A stretch of DNA of 5,923 nucleotides from the NCBI GenBank assembly GCA_937941745.1, contig CALDGV010000528.1, positions 1 to 5,923 of the forward strand. Direction: 5' to 3'. This stretch comes from an uncultured Prosthecobacter sp. GTDB taxonomy: Bacteria; Verrucomicrobiota; Verrucomicrobiia; Verrucomicrobiales; Verrucomicrobiaceae. Below the pieces are notes generated by a model. That model made no database searches, was not told the origin of the DNA, and saw only the letters and a program-made list of their open reading frames with translations. A program made the position numbers and the translations under genes. Below, in pieces: positions 1 to 5,334 of this stretch (position 1 is its first letter; every line of letters begins with the position of its first letter).

Positions 1-2643
1 TCCATTTCCAACCAGGATACTGGGGCGACTGTTTTTACACGCACTTACACGGGATGTGCGGCACATCCGAGCATCCAGGATGGAACAGCGGTTTGGACCG
101 ACCGCAGCACCCCTCCTGTCGAGAATCGCTTCCAGATGTGGGTGCACGATGGGGGCCAGGTTTATTTCAACAGCACTCCGCTGGAGCTGACTTCAGCTTA
201 CAACCCCTGGCGTGATCATGATGAGGATGGCATGCCCAGTGCCTGGGAGACACTGCATGGCCTTAACCTCAATTCAGCTGCGGATGCTGCCTTGGACAAC
301 GACAATGATGGCCTCAGCAATCTGCGAGAATATCTGGCTGACACGAATCCAAACGATGCGGACAGCGATGACGATCTTGCCCCGGATGGGGTGGAAGTCC
401 TTACAGGCAGTGATCCGCGGCAGTTCGCCAGCAAGCCGCCGTTCTTTCATGGCCCTCCCGCAGGTGTTCTTGGTGAAGACTTGAACGGAAATGGCATGGC
501 CGATGCATGGGAGCAGTGGGCGGGTGATTTCAGTCTTGAGGCTCTTCTGGATGCTGATGGTGATGGCATGAGCAATGGCGATGAGTCCGAGGCGGGGACA
601 GATCCTTTTGATGCACTTTCGCATCTTTGGTCACGTTCTCTTCTGGTCGGCAATGACCTGGTTTTCTCCTGGCCATTGCTGCGCTTCAAGCATCACCGGG
701 TCTGGCAAAGCATGAACTTAGTCTCCTGGACGCCTGCGGCAGGGGCGCCTTTGATTCAGGGAGAGCAGTATCTTCAGACGTTCAGCGGTCTTTCTGGCAG
801 TGCGCCGTTCTTTCTTCAGGCTCGCGTTGCGGATTTGGATACTGACAATGACGGTGTAAGCGATTGGTCTGAGTCGCTTGTGCTTGGTTCCAATGTCACT
901 CAGTCCAACAGCACCCGCAGCAGTGTTGAGGTAGACCGCAACCAAGATGGAGTTACTGAGTCGAGCCTGAGTGGCGACTATGTTTCCATGGTGGAACATC
1001 TCCAGGGTGCCGCTGGAGCAGGCGGCTTTCCCGGCGCTGGTGGCACAGCAGGAATTTCCAGGAGCCAAGCGGCCAGATTTCTGATGCAGGCATCGTTTGG
1101 TCCGACTTTGGAAGATATTCAGTCTGTGCAGCAGCTCGGCTATGAGGGGTGGATGGCGAGTCAGATCAGCAAATCGCCCACTCTGCACTCCACCTACATT
1201 CGTCAGATTTATGAGGACATGTTCAGTCAACGGGTGGATCGATCCTTCAGCCGTGGAGGAGATGATGCGGATCCGTTCCTGTTTGGCAACAACATGAAGA
1301 CAGCCTTCGCTCGTGCTGCGATTCAAGGCGAGGATCAGCTCCGTCAGCGCGTGGCTTTTGCCCTCAGTCAGATTCTTGTGACTTCGCGCCGGGATGCCAA
1401 CATTGAGAACCGGGTTCTTGGCATGGCGGATTACTACGACATCTTTGTCCGCCATGCTTTTGGCAACTATCGCGACATCCTCCGGGAGGTGACGCTGCAC
1501 CCAGTCATGGGGCGTTATTTGAGTCATGTCGGCAACCAGAAGGCTGATCCTGCCATCAACCGCTATCCTGATGAAAATTATGCGCGGGAGGTGATGCAGC
1601 TTTTCACGATCGGCCTATGGCAGTTGAACCCGGATGGAACACGCGAGATGAATGGCCAAAATCAGCCCCTCCCAACGTACACCAATGCAGACATCACGCA
1701 GCTCGCGCGGGTAATGACGGGCTTCTGGTTCAGTGGCTACAACTGGGGGGGGGGAGGGTGGACGGAGCAGGATTATGCCACTCCGATGTCGTTGCATCCC
1801 GATCGGCACGACTTTGGTTCAAAAACGCTGCCGGGCGGCTTTATCCTGCCCGCGAGATCACCAAGCCGGGAGAATGCGGTGCGCGATGTCGAGGATGCCC
1901 TCGACTACCTTTTCCGGCACGCCAACACGGGCGTTTTCATCGGGCGGCAGCTCATTCAGTTCCTTGTAACCGACAATCCGAGTCCAGCCTATGTGCAGAG
2001 GGTAGGAATGGCTTTTGCAGACAACGGCAGCGGAGTTCGTGGAGATCTGTCCGCTGTGGTTCGTGCCATTCTTCTGGACGAGGAAGCCCGTGACCCACGT
2101 CATACGGACACTCAGGCTCATGGCAGGCTGAAGGAACCAGTCTTTCGTGCCATGGCGCTTGCGCGAGCCTTTGGCATGAAACAGGTGCCAGATCTCCTTT
2201 GGTGGGACTGGAGCAACTTTTACAATGACAGCCGCCAGGAGCCGACCTATGCGCCCAGCGTCTTCAATTATTACCGGCCTGACTACAAGGCGCCCGGCCT
2301 TCTGACTCAGAGCAATCTGGCTGGCCCAGTGTTCCAGATTACGGATAGCTACAGTTCCATTTCGTTCCCCAACCGGCTCTGGGACTTGCTCGAAAATGGC
2401 TTCTGGCAGTGGGATGCTTATCGCTTTCCGATCGACATGGCGCGTGAGAAGGATCTGGCGGCTTCTCCCGAGCGCCTCTTGGACCATTTGAACCTGCTGT
2501 TCTGCGCAGGTAAAATGCGGCCAGCCACTCGGTCTCGCATTCTCGAGTTGCTGGCGCAAATCCCCGCCGCCCAGGCATCGGAACGTGCCCGCATCGCCGC
2601 TTATCTGGTCTTGATCTGCCCAGAAGGTGCGGTGATGCGCTGA
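1..2643 (+). CDS. DUF1800 protein with calcium-binding repeats (5' end outside window)
   Basis: The frame is open from base 1, so the true start lies upstream; 880 residues are visible (numbered from base 1), ending at TGA 2641-2643. Asp-rich TSP3/EF-hand-like repeats occur at about residues 71-133 (DHDEDGM, DNDNDGLSN, DSDDD), 159-204 (DLNGNGM, DADGDGMSN) and 278-325 (DTDNDGVSD, DRNQDGV). Between the last two groups, residues 211-275 resemble the beta module with 'SMNLVSWTP' common in Verrucomicrobia. A Gly-rich linker (336-351) leads into DUF1800 at about 355-875, recognised by ARFLMQASFGPT, ENYAREVMQLFTIGLWQLNP, VMTGFWF, LKEPVFRAMALARAFG and APSVFNYYRPDY. The domain has no established biochemical function. 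Its genes often sit next to DUF1501 genes, but the downstream neighbour here is on the other strand. Extracellular or surface location is inferred from the calcium repeats; the N-terminus is not visible. A ten-G run at 1745-1754 encodes Trp-Gly-Gly-Gly. Confidence 0.93.
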   Translation, partial: SISNQDTGATVFTRTYTGCAAHPSIQDGTAVWTDRSTPPVENRFQMWVHDGGQVYFNSTPLELTSAYNPWRDHDEDGMPSAWETLHGLNLNSAADAALDNDNDGLSNLREYLADTNPNDADSDDDLAPDGVEVLTGSDPRQFASKPPFFHGPPAGVLGEDLNGNGMADAWEQWAGDFSLEALLDADGDGMSNGDESEAGTDPFDALSHLWSRSLLVGNDLVFSWPLLRFKHHRVWQSMNLVSWTPAAGAPLIQGEQYLQTFSGLSGSAPFFLQARVADLDTDNDGVSDWSESLVLGSNVTQSNSTRSSVEVDRNQDGVTESSLSGDYVSMVEHLQGAAGAGGFPGAGGTAGISRSQAARFLMQASFGPTLEDIQSVQQLGYEGWMASQISKSPTLHSTYIRQIYEDMFSQRVDRSFSRGGDDADPFLFGNNMKTAFARAAIQGEDQLRQRVAFALSQILVTSRRDANIENRVLGMADYYDIFVRHAFGNYRDILREVTLHPVMGRYLSHVGNQKADPAINRYPDENYAREVMQLFTIGLWQLNPDGTREMNGQNQPLPTYTNADITQLARVMTGFWFSGYNWGGGGWTEQDYATPMSLHPDRHDFGSKTLPGGFILPARSPSRENAVRDVEDALDYLFRHANTGVFIGRQLIQFLVTDNPSPAYVQRVGMAFADNGSGVRGDLSAVVRAILLDEEARDPRHTDTQAHGRLKEPVFRAMALARAFGMKQVPDLLWWDWSNFYNDSRQEPTYAPSVFNYYRPDYKAPGLLTQSNLAGPVFQITDSYSSISFPNRLWDLLENGFWQWDAYRFPIDMAREKDLAASPERLLDHLNLLFCAGKMRPATRSRILELLAQIPAAQASERARIAAYLVLICPEGAVMR
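1745..1754 (+). repeat. Poly-G tract (10 G) inside the DUF1800 coding sequence
   Basis: Ten consecutive G residues, followed by A and three more G, encode the Gly-rich stretch NWGGGGW (about residues 581-587). Recognisable DUF1800 sequence lies in the same frame on both sides, so ten is the in-frame length. Loss of one G would put translation into a frame that stops at 1967-1969; gain of one G into a frame that stops at 2091-2093. Either would remove most of the last third of the domain. It is the longest homopolymer I see in the window. Confidence 0.9.
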
Positions 2644-2679
2644 TGCCGGCTTAGGGGACGAATCTTTGCCTTGGATGTG

Positions 2680-3777
2680 TCAGTAGAGCTCCACGGGCGA
2701 GCGTTTGCCGTCTTCGACACTTAGGACACGAGCACGCTCTTCGCCAAGTGTAGCGACGCGCAGGTCCCAGATTTCGCGATTGATCGAAGCGAAGCGCTCC
2801 AGATTGAAAGCGTCAGGTTTGACAAGGCGCTTTTTCGTCCGCTCGATCCGAAGGAGCGCATCATGGAGAACGGGACTCTCCACACCTTCAAGATGTTGGC
2901 GGGCAAGTTCCACCATTTCGACCCGGTGGCAGATCATGACGAGGTCATTGCCGGCTCGAACCGCCTCCTGAATGGCCTGTTCGAAGGTCACTTCATTCAA
3001 GATAGCCCCCATGTCGAGGTCATCAGTCATGGCCAGGCCATCAAATCCCAGTTGGTCGCGCAGAAGCTTGGTGCAGACATTGTGGCTCAGGCTGGCAGGC
3101 CAGCGGCCACGGCCAGGATCGTAGGCGGTGTAATTGCTGTGGCAGGTCATCACGCAGTCGAGTTCTGGCAGGAGAGCAGTGTAAGGCATCAATTCGCTCA
3201 TCTCCATTTCAGCCCGGCTTTTGGTGATGACTGGCAGGAATTCATGAGGATCGCATTCAGCGGGCCCATAGCCGGGAAAGTGCTTGGCGCAGGAAAGTAC
3301 ACCCTCCTTGCGCATGGCCCGGTTGAAGATTCCTGCGTTGGTGATGACCTGCTGTGGATCTTTGCCCCAGCAGCGGCCTTTCAAGGAATTGTCGGCAGTG
3401 TCATCGTAGCTGATGTCGAGCACGGGGCAGAGGTCGAGGTTAAAGCCGAAGAAGCGCAGGATTTGACCTGTGAGCCGTCCATGCTTTTTGATCAGATCAG
3501 GATCGCCCTTGTCACGAAGAGCCTGCGCGTTGGGGGGCTCATCACCGATGAGCCGCAGCCGGGAAACTCGCCCTCCCTCCTGATCAATCGTGATGAATGG
3601 TTCGATGTCGGAGAGGTCACGGAGGTCATCAATCAGCTTCCGGAGTTGTTCTGGGCTTTTGATGTTGCGGCCGAAAAGGATGAAGCCTCCCGGCTGCAGC
3701 TTTTTGAAGCGGGCGGCGGTTTCAGAATCAAGTTCGGGGCCCGGAACGCCGGTGAGAAGGAGCTGACCAAGGGACAT
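2680..3777 (-). CDS. nagZ: Beta-N-acetylhexosaminidase, GH3 family, NagZ type
   Basis: A 365-residue GH3 barrel enzyme of single-domain NagZ size (E. coli NagZ has 341). NagZ removes GlcNAc from GlcNAc-1,6-anhydroMurNAc (peptides) in cytoplasmic peptidoglycan recycling. Visible landmarks are QPGGFILFGRNI (28-39), the IDQEGGRVSRL block (64-74) with substrate-binding Asp65, PVLDI (118-122), GRCWG in place of the usual D-R-S/A-F-G (Arg135), CAKHFPGYG (163-171) with Lys165 and His166, the Asp176/His178 acid/base dyad, and AMTDDLDM (249-256) with nucleophile Asp252. No signal peptide is seen, which fits a cytosolic location. The ATG start gives MSLGQLLLTG, a typical NagZ N-terminus, and no in-frame start is seen in the short upstream gap. 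No Shine-Dalgarno precedes it. Tyr170 replaces the common His of FPGHG, and Pro177 replaces Ser in the catalytic loop. The C-terminal residues from about 320 lie beyond the barrel. The GH3 call is firm; strict NagZ specificity is inferred. Confidence 0.92.
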   Translation of the reverse strand: MSLGQLLLTGVPGPELDSETAARFKKLQPGGFILFGRNIKSPEQLRKLIDDLRDLSDIEPFITIDQEGGRVSRLRLIGDEPPNAQALRDKGDPDLIKKHGRLTGQILRFFGFNLDLCPVLDISYDDTADNSLKGRCWGKDPQQVITNAGIFNRAMRKEGVLSCAKHFPGYGPAECDPHEFLPVITKSRAEMEMSELMPYTALLPELDCVMTCHSNYTAYDPGRGRWPASLSHNVCTKLLRDQLGFDGLAMTDDLDMGAILNEVTFEQAIQEAVRAGNDLVMICHRVEMVELARQHLEGVESPVLHDALLRIERTKKRLVKPDAFNLERFASINREIWDLRVATLGEERARVLSVEDGKRSPVELY

Positions 3778-3808
3778 GAGTTGGATGAGGGAAGCTGAGG
3801 AAGGAAGG

Positions 3809-3836
3809 TTTACATTGAACCACGGAGGATTGCCAA
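3809..3836 (-). promoter_or_regulatory. Candidate sigma-70-type promoter for the nagZ gene
   Basis: Reading the minus strand, TTGGCA (3836-3831; five of six to TTGACA) is followed after 16 bases by TGTAAA (3814-3809; four of six to TATAAT). Initiation about seven bases downstream would give a leader of roughly 25 bases before the ATG at 3777. It lies in the 98-base gap between yggU and nagZ, the widest gap in the minus-strand cluster. Short hexamer matches arise easily by chance and verrucomicrobial promoters are poorly characterised, so this is only a candidate. Confidence 0.3.
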
Positions 3837-3874
3837 GTCCAAGACGGGGTTTGTCACGTCTGTGAGCTTGTGCC

Positions 3875-3899
3875 GTCAGCGAGCCGGCAGGCGGCTGAC
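3875..3899 (-). other. Inverted repeat over the yggU stop codon
   Basis: GTCAGC (3875-3880) and GCTGAC (3894-3899) are perfect 6-base complementary arms, with an inner GCC/GGC pair (3883-3885 and 3890-3892) around a 4-base loop. The hairpin would form in the transcript at the end of yggU and includes its stop codon. No T-rich tract follows on the minus strand, so it is not a standard intrinsic terminator. It could limit read-through into nagZ or protect a 3' end, or be chance in GC-rich coding sequence. Confidence 0.25.
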
Positions 3900-4148
3900 C
3901 GCTTCAGCAGGGATTTCCAGCGTCTTCTGGCGACTGCCTTCCCCCCGCAACAGACTGATTTGACCTTTGGAGCAGCCAAGGACTTCGGCGATAAAGCGAA
4001 TGAGTTCAGTGTTTGCCTTTCCATCCACGGGAGGGGCTCCGAGTTTCAGCAACAACACGGGGCGACCTTTTTCGTCAGCTCCCCAGCCCAGGATTTCAGA
4101 GCGGCGTGCATTGGGCGTGACTCGGACGGTGAGGGTGGTGGTGTTCAT
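3876..4148 (-). CDS. yggU: DUF167/UPF0235 (YggU-like) protein
   Basis: A 90-residue protein matching the small DUF167 family along its whole length. Features are a beta strand and loop TVRVTPNARRSEI (7-19), the strand RPVLLLKLGAPP (29-40), the family hallmark APPVDGKAN (38-46), a helix ELIRFIAEVLGCSKGQI (48-64), and SLLRGEGSRQKTLEI (65-79). The family has a known fold but no established function. It has no signal peptide or membrane segment, so it should be cytoplasmic. Its ATG (4148-4146) overlaps the TGA of the amidase gene (4147-4145) as ATGA, which with the lack of a Shine-Dalgarno suggests translation by re-initiation or coupling. The family is often encoded near unrelated housekeeping genes, so its place here does not by itself prove a cell-wall role. 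Confidence 0.9.
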   Translation of the reverse strand: MNTTTLTVRVTPNARRSEILGWGADEKGRPVLLLKLGAPPVDGKANTELIRFIAEVLGCSKGQISLLRGEGSRQKTLEIPAEAVSRLPAR

Positions 4149-4747
4149 GAGCGGGATGCAAGGATGCCTCTGGCAATGGCTTCAGCCATGGCCTGACGGT
4201 GGCTGGGGGTGGCGCAGCGGCTTGCTTCAGTTCTGTTGCTCAAATAGCCGCCTTCCACCAGGACAGCGGTCATGCGCGTGGCACGCAACACTTTGAGGTC
4301 CTGGTAGATGACACCCCGGTTTCGGCCCTTGAGGTTGAGATCCATGCTTCTGAGAATGCGACTGGCGACACTTTTGCCAGCTGTGCTTCGGTAAAAAACC
4401 TCCATCCCGCTGATGCTGCGATCACGCGAGGCATTGAAATGAATGCTGATGAACAAGGCGCGTTTCTGCCGGTTGGCGATGGCACAGCGCTGGTCCAGAT
4501 CCACGTAAGTATCGGTGCGACGGGTCATCACAGTGCGCATTCCCCGGGCTCTCAGCAGTTTTTCGAGCCTCTGAGCGACATCGAGGCAGAGCTTTTTCTC
4601 GACCAACCCGTGGTGCACGCAGCCGCCATCCTTGCCTCCATGTCCGGCGTCAATCACGACTGTATCAAAGCTGAGTGCCAGGCATTTGGCCAGCCCCATC
4701 ACCAGCCATGCTGCCACCACCAGGATTGCTGGACGAATTGGGCGCAT
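4145..4747 (-). CDS. Secreted N-acetylmuramoyl-L-alanine amidase (Amidase_3), catalytic domain only
   Basis: A 200-residue zinc amidase that would cleave the MurNAc-L-Ala bond of peptidoglycan in the periplasm. Residues 1-24 form a signal peptide (basic MRPIRP, hydrophobic ILVVAAWLVMGLA). Cys22 is not in a proper lipobox because Lys precedes it, so a soluble export product is likely. Amidase_3 motifs are complete: VVIDAGHGG (30-38) with zinc ligand His36, VEKKLCLDVA (49-58) with Glu50, SIHFNA (101-106) with His103, and catalytic Glu165 in VLVEGGYLSN (162-171). The segment from His103 to Glu165 is short and lacks room for the autoinhibitory helix inserted in E. coli AmiA/B/C. No AMIN, SH3 or LysM domain is present. 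The start lies 15 bases after the stop of the LysM lipoprotein gene and the stop overlaps yggU, so co-transcription is very likely. No clear Shine-Dalgarno is seen. Confidence 0.93.
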   Translation of the reverse strand: MRPIRPAILVVAAWLVMGLAKCLALSFDTVVIDAGHGGKDGGCVHHGLVEKKLCLDVAQRLEKLLRARGMRTVMTRRTDTYVDLDQRCAIANRQKRALFISIHFNASRDRSISGMEVFYRSTAGKSVASRILRSMDLNLKGRNRGVIYQDLKVLRATRMTAVLVEGGYLSNRTEASRCATPSHRQAMAEAIARGILASRS

Positions 4748-4762
4748 GACAGTGGAGATGGC

Positions 4763-5260
4763 TTACCTCGGAATTCGCAGGGTTTTGCCTTCACGAATGA
4801 AATCGGAAGACATGCCATTGGCCGCCTTGATCTTGGATACCGTGGTTCCGTATTTGCGAGCGATGGCACCGAGCGTATCACCCCTCTTGATGGTGTAGCT
4901 GGTGCCACCTTTGGAGGTGCCGGAGATCTTCTTCTTGCTGGATGACGAGACCTTGCGCACTGGCGAAGGCTGCCGCCGCGAGACGCTGCCTCCATGAGAT
5001 GACTGCCAGGAAGAGTAATCCGAGTTTCCGGATGCGCCGCGTTCAGAAACCCAGGCGGTCACATAATTTCCATTGGCATCAAAAGGATAATCATCCCGGG
5101 CCATGGCGTGCGGAGGTGTTTCTGCGGAGCCTTGAAGATCAATCCGTGGGAGGTTTCTAGGCACTCCGCGAACGCGGGTGGTGCCAGAACTGCCACAGGA
5201 AACGAGCAGGAGCGAGGTCAGAGTAAGGCCGATGGCAGCTCGGAGTGGGACGGAAATCAT
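4763..5260 (-). CDS. LysM-domain lipoprotein
   Basis: A 165-residue predicted lipoprotein. The N-terminus MISVPLRAAIGLTLTSLLLVSC has a lipobox LVSC with lipidation at Cys22, followed by Gly-Ser rather than Asp, which by the Enterobacterial Lol rule would point to the outer membrane. Residues 23-90 are not recognised; they include a striking YPFDANGNYVTAW segment (59-70). A Ser/Lys/Gly-rich linker (about 91-119) leads to one C-terminal LysM (121-163): YTIKRGDTLGAIARKYG, VSKIKAANGM and REGKTLRIP. LysM binds the glycan of peptidoglycan through GlcNAc units. No LytM, amidase or other catalytic domain is present, unlike NlpD. The next gene is a bare amidase 15 bases downstream, so a targeting or activating role for that enzyme is a reasonable inference. 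The ATG at 5260-5258 gives a complete signal peptide; an ATG 16 bases upstream is out of frame. Confidence 0.9.
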   Translation of the reverse strand: MISVPLRAAIGLTLTSLLLVSCGSSGTTRVRGVPRNLPRIDLQGSAETPPHAMARDDYPFDANGNYVTAWVSERGASGNSDYSSWQSSHGGSVSRRQPSPVRKVSSSSKKKISGTSKGGTSYTIKRGDTLGAIARKYGTTVSKIKAANGMSSDFIREGKTLRIPR

Positions 5261-5298
5261 CGTGGCCCAGTTTCATCGGATCAGGCGCTGCTGCAAAC

Positions 5299-5312
5299 GC
5301 ATTATGCAATGC
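5299..5312 (-). promoter_or_regulatory. AT-rich inverted repeat / possible -10 region upstream of the LysM lipoprotein gene
   Basis: GCATT (5299-5303) and AATGC (5308-5312) form a perfect inverted repeat with a 4-base spacer. On the minus strand it contains CATAAT (5306-5301), five of six to a -10 box, about 40 bases before the lipoprotein ATG. No good -35 hexamer is found 16-18 bases upstream. It could be a small operator or weak promoter inside the 74-base gap after the activator gene, or chance. Confidence 0.2.
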
Positions 5313-5334
5313 CTTGGAGTCTCCTGGGCGAAGG

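Noticed and set aside
718..1527. A 269-codon open frame on the - strand inside the DUF1800 gene (and a similar one at 1858-2559)
   Set aside because: The + strand carries continuous DUF1800 sequence with family motifs; the antisense translations look like no known protein.
1617..2093. A + strand frame overlapping DUF1800 just after the poly-G tract, as if a frameshifted gene remnant
   Set aside because: DUF1800 motifs continue in the original frame on both sides of the tract, so there is no frameshift in this sequence; this frame only shows where a slipped product would end.
2863..3798. A 311-codon open frame on the + strand opposite nagZ
   Set aside because: It lies almost wholly antisense to a clear GH3 gene with intact catalytic motifs. 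Its translation shows no recognisable domain, and long antisense frames are expected opposite GC-rich genes.
4682..4690. Possible lipobox at Cys22 of the amidase signal peptide
   Set aside because: Lys precedes the Cys (LAKC) where Gly, Ala or Ser is required, so lipidation is unlikely.
4199..4945. A 248-codon open frame on the + strand opposite the amidase and LysM genes
   Set aside because: It spans two well-supported genes on the other strand and has no recognisable motif; codon-bias shadow.
5295..5322. Possible sigma-54 promoter (GG...GC elements) before the LysM gene on the - strand
   Set aside because: AAGGCA and TGC are present, but GG to GC spacing is 11 rather than 10 and the TTGC half is not matched.
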